DNA of 64,000 nt, taken from contig JADJUW010000002.1 in the NCBI GenBank assembly GCA_016716835.1, forward strand, positions 1-64,000. Direction: 5' to 3'. Positions 44,066-52,742 of the stretch are shown here, in pieces (within the stretch, counting starts at the first letter, position 1; each line of letters opens with the position of its first letter). Origin of the DNA: Myxococcales bacterium (lineage in GTDB: Bacteria > Myxococcota_A > Polyangia > Haliangiales > Haliangiaceae). A program made the translations under genes and the position numbers. The notes beneath the pieces are model-generated. The model was not told where the DNA came from, did no database searches, and was given only the letters and a program-made list of their open reading frames with translations.

Positions 44066-44467
44066 ATGAATACCTCACCTCGCTTGGTCCAAATTTCAAC
44101 TGCCCTTTTGCTCGTCGCGAGCGCCAGCCTGATGGCTTGCGGCGATGAGCACGCCCACGGCGGCGCCGAAATCGCCTTTGCCGCGCCGCTCGATGGCGCC
44201 GTCGTTGCGGTCGGGGCCGAGGTGATGATCGAGGCCACCGTGACCGCTGAGGAGTCCATGCACGGCTGGATGGTCGAGGTCCGCAACCACGCCGATGACA
44301 CCGTGCTCGCCACGTTCGATGCGCATGATCATACAGCGGCGTACGATATCGCCGAGGTGTGGACCGCTGACGTCGCCAGCGGCACCGAGGTCGACATCGA
44401 GGTGATCGTGACCGTCGATCACGACGGCGCGCTTGAGACAAAGCTCGTCACCATTACGGTCGAATAG
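44066..44467 (+). CDS. His/Met-bearing periplasmic lipoprotein
   Basis: A 133-residue protein from ATG 44066 (44060 also possible). Lipobox SLMAC (Cys ~27) is followed by DEHAHGG. The rest is a beta-sandwich-like domain with many Asp/His/Met (EESMHGWMVEV, DAHDHTAAYD). These residues suggest metal binding, and the next genes encode MbnP and MbnH. It is probably the first gene of that operon. Confidence 0.75.
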   Translation: MNTSPRLVQISTALLLVASASLMACGDEHAHGGAEIAFAAPLDGAVVAVGAEVMIEATVTAEESMHGWMVEVRNHADDTVLATFDAHDHTAAYDIAEVWTADVASGTEVDIEVIVTVDHDGALETKLVTITVE

Positions 44468-44542
44468 GCGCCGCGCCAACTCGGCGCGTCTGCGAAAATA
44501 TTTCGCGTTGTGTCCGCGCGGCGGAGGTCTAAGGTTGTGGGC

Positions 44543-45469
44543 ATGACGCAATTACCTCGAACCTGGCGACACGCTGCGCTCGCTACCACATCTGTCCTTG
44601 CCTTGTCGGTCGCGGCCTGCGGCGACAACGCGCATCATCATGATCACGACGAGCCAACGCCTGACGCACCGCCAGCGGGGCCGCAAGCGGTGTCGCTTCG
44701 GTTTGCCGCGGCGGTCGGCGACGAGCCTGCGACCTGCGATCAGGTCTTTACCGGCTTTGGCCCAAACGCCGACATCTCGCTGCAGTTTCAGGACCTGCGT
44801 TTTTACGTGCATGACATCGAATTTATAGATGCGCAGGGCGGCAGCGAGCCGCTGGCGATGGATACGGTTTCGCCGTGGCAAAACGAGGGTGTCGCCTTGC
44901 TCGATTTTGAAGATCAAAGCGGGCTTTGCGCCAACGGCACCACCGACCTGCGCAGCATTGTCACCGGCACGCGCGCCGCGGGCACGTACACCGGGCTACG
45001 CTTCACCTTGGGCGTGCCATTTGAGCAGAATCATCAAGACGCGTCGCTCGCCGCGGCGCCGCTTAACCTAACCAGCCTATTTTGGAACTGGCAGGGCGGC
45101 TACAAGTTCGCCCGCATCGACACCTCGGTCGAGCCGGTCAACCCAGGCGATCCACGGCCGGTGTTTAACTTCCACCTCGGCAGCACCGGCTGTGATGGCT
45201 CGCCGGCTGGCGGCGTCACCGCCTGTACGGCGGACAATCTCGCGGTCATCGAGTTGACCAATTTCGATGTCGAGGCAGATCAAGTCGTTATCGATTATCG
45301 CGAGCTGGTTGGGGCCATCGACCTCGCCGTCAATGGCGGCGGCCCACCTGGCTGCATGTCAGGCACCACAGATCCGGAATGCCCCGCGCCGTTTGCCAAC
45401 CTCGGCCTCGCTATGGGCGACAATTCGCCCGCGATGACGGCCTTTGTCGCCGCCCCAGTTTCGCCATAA
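44543..45469 (+). CDS. mbnP: MbnP family copper-binding lipoprotein
   Basis: A 308-residue protein from ATG 44543. The signal ends in lipobox SVAAC, followed by a His-rich stretch (DNAHHHDHDE). The domain matches MbnP (AZL_007920/MXAN_0976 family): LRFAAAVGDEPATC, FYVHDIEFID, LDFEDQSGLC, FWNWQGGYKF, HLGSTGCDG and EC near the end. Four or more Cys are placed as in this four-Cys family. MbnP is known to be modified by MbnH, which turns a Trp into kynurenine that binds copper; the WNWQGGYKF stretch is the best candidate, though the residue cannot be assigned here. The mbnH gene follows after 18 bp. Confidence 0.9.
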   Translation: MTQLPRTWRHAALATTSVLALSVAACGDNAHHHDHDEPTPDAPPAGPQAVSLRFAAAVGDEPATCDQVFTGFGPNADISLQFQDLRFYVHDIEFIDAQGGSEPLAMDTVSPWQNEGVALLDFEDQSGLCANGTTDLRSIVTGTRAAGTYTGLRFTLGVPFEQNHQDASLAAAPLNLTSLFWNWQGGYKFARIDTSVEPVNPGDPRPVFNFHLGSTGCDGSPAGGVTACTADNLAVIELTNFDVEADQVVIDYRELVGAIDLAVNGGGPPGCMSGTTDPECPAPFANLGLAMGDNSPAMTAFVAAPVSP

Positions 45470-45487
45470 GTTGGCGTAGGATGGCTT

Positions 45488-46657
45488 ATGTCGCGCCTTG
45501 CAAGCCTTTTGCCAACCAAGCCGGTTTGCCTGTTCGCGACCGCGGCGTGGCTGCTAGCGTGCGACGGCCCCGCGCCCACCGAGCCGGTGAACCCGACCGC
45601 CGACGCCTATTTCGATCGCGTGCTGCCGCCAAATTTTCCGCGGCCCTATGTGCCCGAGAGCGAGCCGATGACCGACGAGCGTATCGCGCTTGGCAAGCAC
45701 CTTTTTTACGACACGCGCCTCAGCGGCAACGGCACGCAGTCGTGTGAGAGTTGCCATCAGCAGCAGCTCGCGTTTACCGATGGGCTCGCGCTGGCGATCG
45801 GCAGCACGGGCGAGTCGCATTTTCGCAGCTCGATGGCGCTGACCAACGTGGCCTACAATGCCACGCTGACGTGGGCCAGCCCCTTTCTCAGCGAATTGCC
45901 TGAGCAGGCCCTGCTGCCGATGTTTGGCGAGGCGCCGGTTGAGCTCGGCATGGCAGGGCAAGAGGCCGAGCTACTGCAGCGCCTCGGCGACGACGCCACT
46001 TATCAGGCGCTGTTCGCGGCGGCGTTTCCCGATGAGGCCATTTCGGTGCGCGCCGTCGTGCTGGCGCTCGGCGCGTTTCAGCGCACGATTTTGTCGTATC
46101 GCTCGCCCTACGATCGCCTGGCCTACCTTGGCGACGAGGCCGCGCTTAGCGAAGGCGCGCGCCGCGGCATGGACCTCTTCTTTGGCGAGAAATACGAATG
46201 CTTTCACTGCCACGGCACCGTCAATTTTTCCGATGCCACCAAGACGGCCAATTCCACCTTCGACGAGGTCTTGTTTCACAACACCGGCCTTTATAACCTC
46301 GATGGCCTCGGCGCCTATCCCGCCAGCGATCAAGGCCTCATGCGCGTGACCGCCAAGCCTGGCGACATGGGGCGGTTTCGCGCGCCGACGCTGCGCAACG
46401 TTGCGCTGACGGCGCCCTATTTTCACGACGGCAGCGCGGCGACGCTCGACGACGTGCTCGATCATTACATCCGCGGTGGCCGCCTGATCGAAGGTGGGCC
46501 CAACGCCGGCGATGGCGCGCTAAGCCCGCTGCGCAGCGGCTTTATCAAGCCCATCGACGCCACGCCGCAAGAGCGCGCCGACCTCCTCGAATTTCTCCAC
46601 GCGCTCACCGACGAGGCGATGCTTGACGATCCGGCGCTCGCCAATCCCTGGGACTAA
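45488..46657 (+). CDS. mbnH: MbnH-like di-haem cytochrome c peroxidase family enzyme
   Basis: A 389-residue protein from ATG 45488, with a lipobox-like AWLLAC. Two haem motifs are present: CESCHQQ (near residue 91) and CFHCHGT (near 240). The segments RAPTLRNVALTAPYFHDGSA and DDVLDHYIRGGRLIEGG are typical of the di-haem peroxidase/MauG/MbnH group. With mbnP next door it very likely performs the Trp-to-kynurenine oxidation of MbnP in the periplasm. The beta-barrel gene follows 6 bp downstream. Confidence 0.92.
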   Translation: MSRLASLLPTKPVCLFATAAWLLACDGPAPTEPVNPTADAYFDRVLPPNFPRPYVPESEPMTDERIALGKHLFYDTRLSGNGTQSCESCHQQQLAFTDGLALAIGSTGESHFRSSMALTNVAYNATLTWASPFLSELPEQALLPMFGEAPVELGMAGQEAELLQRLGDDATYQALFAAAFPDEAISVRAVVLALGAFQRTILSYRSPYDRLAYLGDEAALSEGARRGMDLFFGEKYECFHCHGTVNFSDATKTANSTFDEVLFHNTGLYNLDGLGAYPASDQGLMRVTAKPGDMGRFRAPTLRNVALTAPYFHDGSAATLDDVLDHYIRGGRLIEGGPNAGDGALSPLRSGFIKPIDATPQERADLLEFLHALTDEAMLDDPALANPWD

Positions 46658-46663
46658 ACCATC

Positions 46664-47509
46664 ATGAATCGTCGGCTCGTTTATCGTGCGGCCATCGCGG
46701 CTGCCATGGCGCTTGCATCCAGCAAATCGACGCCGGTCGAGGCGCAGGCCTGCCACGGCACCAGCGCGGCAACCATGGCGCAGCGACAGCTGGACGCGGC
46801 GCCGGGAAAACACCAATACCCACTGCGCGTGGGGCTCGCCTGGCAGACGCAATACACGTCGTTTCATCGCGATGGCAGCGCCGGCGACGCGCTCGCGCAT
46901 CATCTCACGCTGGGCGCTGAGCAGCCGTGGTGGCGCGTCGCGGTGTCGGCGAGCTATGCCACCGCCTGGCCGCATGGTGACGCCGTCGCAACCGGGCTCG
47001 CTGATCCGACGGGCACGCTGGCGTTGCGCGTGCTGCGCGCGGCGCGTGGCGCCCAAGCGTACCAGCTGTGGGCCAGCGCGACCGCGGTGGTGGGCCTTGG
47101 CGACAGCGCGTTGCTCGGCGAAAGCCACACCATGCTGGTACCTGCGCTCGCCCTCGACGCCGCCGGGGCGCACTGGTTTGGCGAGGTGAGCGCGATGTAC
47201 CACGTCGGCCTCGGCGGCAGCGACCACGTGCATATGCACGCGCACACGGGCACGCTAAACGTGGTGAGGCCTATGGCTGGCGATGGGCTTGGCTTCTCGG
47301 TGCGCGCCGGGCGAGTGGTCTCGCGGTCACTCGCACTTGAGGCCAGCCTGGTAAGTCAGCTGGGTGAGTCGACCCGCGTCCACCAAGTCGTCATCGATCT
47401 CGCCAAACAAGTGTCGCCGCGCTTGCTCGCCAGCCTCGGCGTCGGGGTCACGTCCGTCGCGCAATCGATCGAGCCGATGGTGACGCTCGGCGTGCGCACG
47501 TCATGGTAG
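46664..47509 (+). CDS. Outer-membrane beta-barrel protein of the MbnP/MbnH operon
   Basis: A 281-residue protein with a signal peptide and a transporter-like barrel pattern of alternating strands ending in a terminal Trp (VRTSW). A His-rich loop (GGSDHVHMHAHTG) may bind metal. The gene is tightly linked to mbnPH, so it may import or export the copper complex through the outer membrane (inference). Confidence 0.7.
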   Translation: MNRRLVYRAAIAAAMALASSKSTPVEAQACHGTSAATMAQRQLDAAPGKHQYPLRVGLAWQTQYTSFHRDGSAGDALAHHLTLGAEQPWWRVAVSASYATAWPHGDAVATGLADPTGTLALRVLRAARGAQAYQLWASATAVVGLGDSALLGESHTMLVPALALDAAGAHWFGEVSAMYHVGLGGSDHVHMHAHTGTLNVVRPMAGDGLGFSVRAGRVVSRSLALEASLVSQLGESTRVHQVVIDLAKQVSPRLLASLGVGVTSVAQSIEPMVTLGVRTSW

Positions 47510-47536
47510 CTGGCGCGCCCGCGATCGCCGCGGCGC

Positions 47537-47989
47537 TTACTCGACGGTCAGGCTGCCCGTGATGTTGTGCCGCAAGCCGACGTTGTGGGTCGTCGAGTGA
47601 AAGGCATAGCTGCCAACCTCGTTAAAGGTGAAGCAGGCGGTTGCATCAGGCGCGACGTAAAATAGCTCGGTCGGGGCGGCGGGCGTGCCGGCTTGGACCT
47701 CAAGGCCATCGGCCATGGCAAAACGCACCGTCGCCCCCAGCGCGATGGTGGTGGCTGCGGGAACGTATTCGCCGCCCAGGCCCTCAATCGTCGCCGCCAC
47801 CACGCCGGCGTTGCAATCGACCACGGCCACCTCGGCCAGTGGTGCATCGGTGCCGCCATCCGGCGCATCTGGGGCGTCAGGCTCTGGAGTGCACGAGGCC
47901 TCGGCACAACGCGCTGGGTCGGCATCGTCGCAGGCCGACGCGGTCAAGGCGAGGCCGAGGTACAGGGCAGACGCGGCGAAGTGCTTCAT
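47537..47989 (-). CDS. Cupredoxin-like lipoprotein with altered copper site
   Basis: A 150-residue protein from ATG 47989. Lipobox TASAC (Cys ~20) is followed by an acidic Pro/Asp linker (PEPDAPDAPDGG), then a cupredoxin fold: GATVRFAMADG and ACFTFNEVGSYAFHSTTHNVGLRHNITG-like ending (positions ~118-145). In plastocyanin-type sites a Cys and a Met should stand near HxxxH, but here Ser and Leu/His occupy those places. It may bind copper in another way, or zinc, or have lost metal. Confidence 0.75.
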   Translation of the reverse strand: MKHFAASALYLGLALTASACDDADPARCAEASCTPEPDAPDAPDGGTDAPLAEVAVVDCNAGVVAATIEGLGGEYVPAATTIALGATVRFAMADGLEVQAGTPAAPTELFYVAPDATACFTFNEVGSYAFHSTTHNVGLRHNITGSLTVE

Positions 47990-48096
47990 CGGGCGGATGT
48001 ATGGCACACGCTGGCAAGCCCGCCTAGCGCCACGCTCTCGCCGCCCTGCGCAAAAATTTCGCAGGTCGCTCACAGGTCGCAGGCTTTGACGCGGGG

Positions 48097-49116
48097 CTAG
48101 GCGGCGACGCGTGTGCGATGCCATCGCGTCGTGAATGCAGCGAGCACCGTGCGCAGCAGCACGGCAACGACGACGAGGGCGCCGGCGAGCACCGCCTGCG
48201 TCGCGCCGACTGGGAATTCGTAGAGGAACGCGATGAGATAGCCGCCCACGCCGGCGACGGCGCCGAGCAGGGAGGCGACGACAAAGGTGACGAAAAACGG
48301 CCCGCGCGCCAGCACCACCGCTGCCATGCCGGGCAGGGTCGAGAGCGCAAAGGTTGGCATGGCGCCTATGGCGCGCGCCGACTGCGCGATCACCACTGCG
48401 ATCGATATTGCCATGATCAAATCGAGCAAGGCCACCGGCACACGCTGCACGCGCGCCGCCACAGGGTCAAAGCTCGCAAAGACAAAGCCGCGAAACCACC
48501 ACAGCTGCAGCAGCATCACCGCGGCACCAGCGATCTCAAGGCCGTGCAAATCCTCGTGGGCCACCACCACCGCGGTGCCAAACAAGATCGCCGTGATGTC
48601 ATGTGCCTCTTGCGTGATCTTGGCGCCGACCAAGACCGCCGCGCCTGAGGCCAACGCAAACAGCAGGCCCAGCATCATCTCACGGCTAATCCCGAGTTTT
48701 TGCCAATCGCGCGTCAGCACGGCCGCGGCGCCCAGCGAGAGCACGATCGCGCCCAGCGACGGCGAGATGCTCCACCCCAAATAGATCGAAACAAAAAACG
48801 ACAGCGCGACGCCGAGGCCCGCGCTCTGCGTCACCGCGGCGCTGAAAAATACCATGCGGCGAAGCACGATGTAGACCGACAAAAACCCCAGCACGATGCC
48901 CGCGATGGCGCCCGCGACCACGGCATCTTGGAATAGATCCCAGCTGCCGACAAAATCTTGCCAGCTTGGGCCAGGCTGTTCGACATGGGCGTGTGGCTCG
49001 GTCGTTGCATGGCCGGTGCCATCCGCGGCGGTGGCAGGCGCGTCCCCGGCGAGCGCCGCCTCGATCGCCGCCAGGTCGATATCGTCGCCCGGCGGGCGTG
49101 GGGCAGCGTCATTCAT
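48097..49116 (-). CDS. Metal ABC transporter permease (ZnuB-like)
   Basis: A 339-residue membrane protein from ATG 49116. The first ~70 residues are hydrophilic, with His in HATTEPHAHVE, and the rest has eight or nine helices of the zinc/manganese/iron chelate permease family (VAGAIAGIVLGFLSVYIVLRRM, ALASGAAVLVGAKIT, ALSTLPGMAAVVLA). The 8-bp overlap with the ATPase gene shows co-translation. Metal choice is not certain from sequence. Confidence 0.88.
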   Translation of the reverse strand: MNDAAPRPPGDDIDLAAIEAALAGDAPATAADGTGHATTEPHAHVEQPGPSWQDFVGSWDLFQDAVVAGAIAGIVLGFLSVYIVLRRMVFFSAAVTQSAGLGVALSFFVSIYLGWSISPSLGAIVLSLGAAAVLTRDWQKLGISREMMLGLLFALASGAAVLVGAKITQEAHDITAILFGTAVVVAHEDLHGLEIAGAAVMLLQLWWFRGFVFASFDPVAARVQRVPVALLDLIMAISIAVVIAQSARAIGAMPTFALSTLPGMAAVVLARGPFFVTFVVASLLGAVAGVGGYLIAFLYEFPVGATQAVLAGALVVVAVLLRTVLAAFTTRWHRTRVAA

Positions 49117-49888
49117 GGGGTGCCTCTTCGCTAACAATGCGGCCAAATTGCGCCATAAACCGCGGCCTCGCCGCAATGTCGGCAACCCGACCAACCGCAA
49201 TTTTCTCGCCGCCAGGCGCGTCCGGATCAAAGAACACGATCAAATCGGCGAAATGCGCCGCGACCGCGACGGCATGACTAATTACGACGGTACCGAGGCT
49301 GCGTTCGCGCGCCAATTCGCGAATACGCGCAAACGCCGCGCGTTCGGCCACCGCGTCCATCGACGCGGTGGGTTCATCGAGCACCGCAAGCTCGGCGCCG
49401 CTGGCGAGCATGCGCGCGAGCAACACCCGCTGTTGCTGCCCGCCCGACAATTCACCGAAGCGGCGGCCACCCAGCTCGGCAGCGCCTACCTCGGCCAGGC
49501 CCTCCTCGACGCGACCGCGTTGCGCCTTGGTCGTCCATGGCCGCAAAAAATCCCACCCCCACTGCGTACCCCACCGCGCGACATCGCGCACGCGTAGCGG
49601 CGCGACGTCGAGAGTCACCACTTGCGGCACGTAGGTTGCGCGCACGCCGCTGCGCCACGCGGCTTCGCCGCTGACCGGCGGCAAGAGCCCAAGCAAGGTG
49701 CGGGCAAACGTCGTCTTGCCTGAGCCGTTGCGTCCGACGACCAACACCACTTGCCCAGGTTCGATGGTTAGATCAACCGGCGGCGCGAGCGCGGTGCCGA
49801 CATACCCAACGACAAGTCGCCTGCACTGGACAAGCGCGGTCTCGGTGGAGGTCGGAGGACGCGCGATAGAGGCAGGTGTGTTTTTCAC
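49109..49888 (-). CDS. Metal ABC transporter ATP-binding protein (ZnuC-like)
   Basis: A 259-residue ATPase starting at GTG 49888. Walker A is GRNGSGKT, the signature is LSGGQQQR, Walker B is LAVLDEPTASMD and the His of the switch is in VISHAVAV. It energises the permease encoded next to it for uptake of zinc, manganese or copper. Only 8 bp separate it from the upstream His-rich lipoprotein gene. Confidence 0.92.
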   Translation of the reverse strand: MKNTPASIARPPTSTETALVQCRRLVVGYVGTALAPPVDLTIEPGQVVLVVGRNGSGKTTFARTLLGLLPPVSGEAAWRSGVRATYVPQVVTLDVAPLRVRDVARWGTQWGWDFLRPWTTKAQRGRVEEGLAEVGAAELGGRRFGELSGGQQQRVLLARMLASGAELAVLDEPTASMDAVAERAAFARIRELARERSLGTVVISHAVAVAAHFADLIVFFDPDAPGGEKIAVGRVADIAARPRFMAQFGRIVSEEAPHE

Positions 49889-49896
49889 AATACTTG

Positions 49897-50394
49897 TTAC
49901 GGCTTGGCGGCTTCCATCGCGGCGTGAAACGCATCGTGGACCGCGGTAAACGTTACTTCAAAGTCGGCATCGGTGACGGTTGCCGAGGCGCACGTTGTTT
50001 GCAGCGCGTCGGTCTTGGCTTGCAGCGCCGCGCCGGCCATTTCGTTTTGGTTGGCGGTGCCAGCCGGGAACAACTTGGCGGCGGCTACGAGCTCTCCAAC
50101 CTTGCTGCAGGCGGTGGTGCGGCGCGCGGTCGTGCCGTGCCAGATCGGCGACAACACGGCGTGGTAATTCTTGACGTGGTCCGGCATCGCACCGTGGTGC
50201 TTTTCGCCGTCGCCGTGTGCATGGCCTGCGCCGTGCTTGCCACACGCATGGCCTTCGCCTGGCGCGTGCTCAGTACTTTGGGCGGTCGCCTTGTCGGCAG
50301 TGGTGGTCGCGGTTTCACCGGCCTTGGGGCGCGAGCAACTCACGACGGTGGCAAGGGCGGCGGAAACTGCGATGAGCTTGAACGTGTTCGACAT
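49897..50394 (-). CDS. His-rich periplasmic lipoprotein
   Basis: A 165-residue protein with lipobox VVSC (Cys 20). A His/Gly/Lys-rich segment, residues ~43-72 (EGHACGKHGAGHAHGDGE...), is a metal-binding tail, followed by a small helical domain with four Cys. In this operon it may buffer or hand over metal to the ABC transporter. Confidence 0.8.
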   Translation of the reverse strand: MSNTFKLIAVSAALATVVSCSRPKAGETATTTADKATAQSTEHAPGEGHACGKHGAGHAHGDGEKHHGAMPDHVKNYHAVLSPIWHGTTARRTTACSKVGELVAAAKLFPAGTANQNEMAGAALQAKTDALQTTCASATVTDADFEVTFTAVHDAFHAAMEAAKP

Positions 50395-50448
50395 GGGACG
50401 GTGATGCCATGGCCGACCAACGCGGTCAATGGAATGGGCGCACTTGCG

Positions 50449-50925
50449 CTACTCGTGCACGTGGCCGGCGGCCTCTTCGATCACCAGGTTTAGCTCGCCA
50501 GTGACCGGCCCTAGCTCAAGCACGGCCGTGCCGACCGGCAGCTCGACGACGTGGCGGCCCTTGATCGTCGTGCACGCCTCCGAGCTGGTCGTGGACGCCT
50601 CGATGGGGAGCGGGTCGCCATCGGCGGTTGTCAGCGCCAGGTCGACGTCTTGGTTAAAGAAGAAGATGTAGTCGGTGGCCTCGGCCGCGGCGAAGCTTAC
50701 GTAGCCAGGGGCGCCGTCGGGGAGCAAGATCGCATAGGCCGTGTGGTCATTGCTGACGGCCGGGGGCGCATCGGCGTCGGCGGTGGCGAACACATCTTCA
50801 AACGGACCTTCCGCGAGGTGCTCGCAGGCCTCGACGTCGGCGGCATTGGTATTATCGTGATCGTCACCACCGCAGGCAATAAATGAAAGCGCGATGGCGA
50901 AAGTTGCAAAGGTTTGTTTTTTCAT
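50449..50925 (-). CDS. Unknown lipoprotein of the metal locus
   Basis: A 158-residue protein from ATG 50925 with GGAG upstream and lipobox SFIACG (Cys 18). A DDHDN motif follows the Cys. The C-terminus reads EAAGHVHE, a possible metal site. The core looks like a small beta-rich domain. It sits in the operon between the two larger lipoprotein genes and the His-rich one. Confidence 0.75.
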   Translation of the reverse strand: MKKQTFATFAIALSFIACGGDDHDNTNAADVEACEHLAEGPFEDVFATADADAPPAVSNDHTAYAILLPDGAPGYVSFAAAEATDYIFFFNQDVDLALTTADGDPLPIEASTTSSEACTTIKGRHVVELPVGTAVLELGPVTGELNLVIEEAAGHVHE

Positions 50926-50948
50926 ATGAACTCCGGAGGGCAATAGCA

Positions 50949-51776
50949 CTAGTTGGTACGGATCGAAGTGAAGACGAGAGGTGTGGCGCTGAGGCCCTCG
51001 GCAAGCGCGGCGGCGCCGTTTGGATCGCTCGCTAGATCGAGCGGCTCGCCGGTAAGCGCCAGCCAGTTGATGTCGTCGAGCAGCGCGGCGGTCGGGGCGA
51101 GGCTGGCGAGAAACGCGATCTGCGGCGCATTGGCGCGGTCGATGGGCAAGCCGCCGTCGACCGTCGTCTTGCTGCCACCGTCGGGGAGTTCGAGCGTAAC
51201 CACAAACGCTTGCTCGGCGAGGCGCGCCGGTTCGCGGCCATCGCGCACGCGGCCGGCAAGCGCAAGGCCGTTCGTCGTCAGCGTCACTTTGCCAAGGCTG
51301 CCCAGCGGCAGATCGCATGGTGCACCGTCGCAGGCCAAGACAAACGATTCGCCGGCGAGCGCATCGACTGGCGCGAGCGGCCACGTCACCAAGGGCTTTG
51401 CCGGCGCGCCGCCGGTGAGCTCGGCCGAAATGTCTTCGTAGGAGACCAGCCGGCCATCGGCGGCATGGCAGTGGCCGTTGTGGCAAAGCGAATAACCCGG
51501 AGGTGGTGCCGCAGGATCAAACGCGAGCGCGGCCTCGGCGCCGGGCAACAGCGCGAGCGCTTGCAGGGTGAGCCCCACGTCGTCGAGCTTGACCTCGAAA
51601 TCGCTGGCGAGCCGTTGCCAGCCGTCGCCTTCATCTCGCTCGGGCAGCATTTGCCACTGCGCGTGGAATTGCCCCTCAATGGCGCCAAATGGCTCTCCTG
51701 GGCCATTGGTGCACCCTGCAGCCATGGTGAAAATGGCCGCGATTGCGCTCCACGTGGCTAGATAGGAGGTCCTCAT
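50949..51776 (-). CDS. Unknown lipoprotein of the metal locus
   Basis: A 275-residue protein from ATG 51776, which overlaps the stop of the substrate-binding protein gene by 4 bp (ATGA). Signal peptide with lipobox TMAAGC (Cys ~22). A domain with CHNGHCHA (near residue 100) has paired Cys and His, which look metal-binding. No family recognised. Confidence 0.75.
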   Translation of the reverse strand: MRTSYLATWSAIAAIFTMAAGCTNGPGEPFGAIEGQFHAQWQMLPERDEGDGWQRLASDFEVKLDDVGLTLQALALLPGAEAALAFDPAAPPPGYSLCHNGHCHAADGRLVSYEDISAELTGGAPAKPLVTWPLAPVDALAGESFVLACDGAPCDLPLGSLGKVTLTTNGLALAGRVRDGREPARLAEQAFVVTLELPDGGSKTTVDGGLPIDRANAPQIAFLASLAPTAALLDDINWLALTGEPLDLASDPNGAAALAEGLSATPLVFTSIRTN

Positions 51777-52675
51777 CGCAGCGCCTTTTCCAGCGACGTG
51801 ATGGTCTCCTCGACGTGCTGAAGATAGGTTTCGCCGGCTGCCAAGTCGGTGCCGGGAATGGCGACCACCGTGCCGCCCATCTTTTCGGCGACCATGCGGC
51901 CGGTCTTGTCGGGGTAAAAGGCTTCTTGAATGAGCACCTTGGCGCCCTTGCTTCGCGCCAAGCGAATCACCGAGGCGACGTGGCTTGGCGTTGGCGGGAT
52001 GCCCGGCTTGGGCTCGAGCTCGGCGATCTCGACCAGGCCCAGCCATGAGGTGAGATACGTCCACGAGCGGTGATAGGTAACAACCGGCTTGCCGGCAAAC
52101 GGCTTCATGCGCGCGTTCCAGCCGATCACGGCGCGGCCGAGCTCAAGGCGAAACGCGGCGAGATTGGCGCGATACGTCGCCGCATTCTTTGGATCGGCGG
52201 CCGCGAGCTTATCGGCGATGGCGGTGGCGCACGCCAGGCCCTGCCGCGGATCGACCAGATAGTGCGGGTTGCCACCGGGATGCACGTCGCCCATCGAGCG
52301 ATCGATGGCGCCGGCGGGGCGGTCTTGAATTTTCACCACGGTCGAGCAGTCGAGAAAGCCGCTGCCCGAGCTCAAGATCTTGGGATTGCGCGCCGAGGTC
52401 TGCAGGGTTGGCAGCCAGCCAATTTCCAGCTCTAGCCCGACCGCTATCAGCACGTCGGCGCGGTTGAGCTTCACCAACAGGCTGGGCTTGGCGTCTACAA
52501 AGTGCGGATCTTGGGTTGGCAGCGACAAGGAAATAACGTCGACGTGCTTGCCGCCGACTGCCTTGGCGAGCGCCGCCAAATCCGGCACCGTGGCGACCAC
52601 GTTTACGCCCGCTTGCGCCGTCCCCGCAAAGGTCAACGCGAGCAAGACACATGTCGGAGCGAGTCGTTTAAGCAT
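51773..52675 (-). CDS. Metal ABC transporter substrate-binding protein (ZnuA-like)
   Basis: A 300-residue periplasmic protein from ATG 52675 with a signal peptide cleaved after TAQA. The metal ligands of cluster A-I proteins are placed at TQDPHFVD (His), GNPHYLVDP (His), TYHRSWTYL (His) and IQEAFYPD (acidic). The His-rich loop of true ZnuA is missing, so zinc is not certain. It would deliver metal to the ABC permease and ATPase at 48.1-49.9 kb. Confidence 0.9.
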   Translation of the reverse strand: MLKRLAPTCVLLALTFAGTAQAGVNVVATVPDLAALAKAVGGKHVDVISLSLPTQDPHFVDAKPSLLVKLNRADVLIAVGLELEIGWLPTLQTSARNPKILSSGSGFLDCSTVVKIQDRPAGAIDRSMGDVHPGGNPHYLVDPRQGLACATAIADKLAAADPKNAATYRANLAAFRLELGRAVIGWNARMKPFAGKPVVTYHRSWTYLTSWLGLVEIAELEPKPGIPPTPSHVASVIRLARSKGAKVLIQEAFYPDKTGRMVAEKMGGTVVAIPGTDLAAGETYLQHVEETITSLEKALR

Positions 52676-52742
52676 GGAACCTCTGTGAGTTATGACGAAG
52701 CGAGGAGGGGTCAAATTCATGGGGGGCCTTGCGCCGGGGTGG

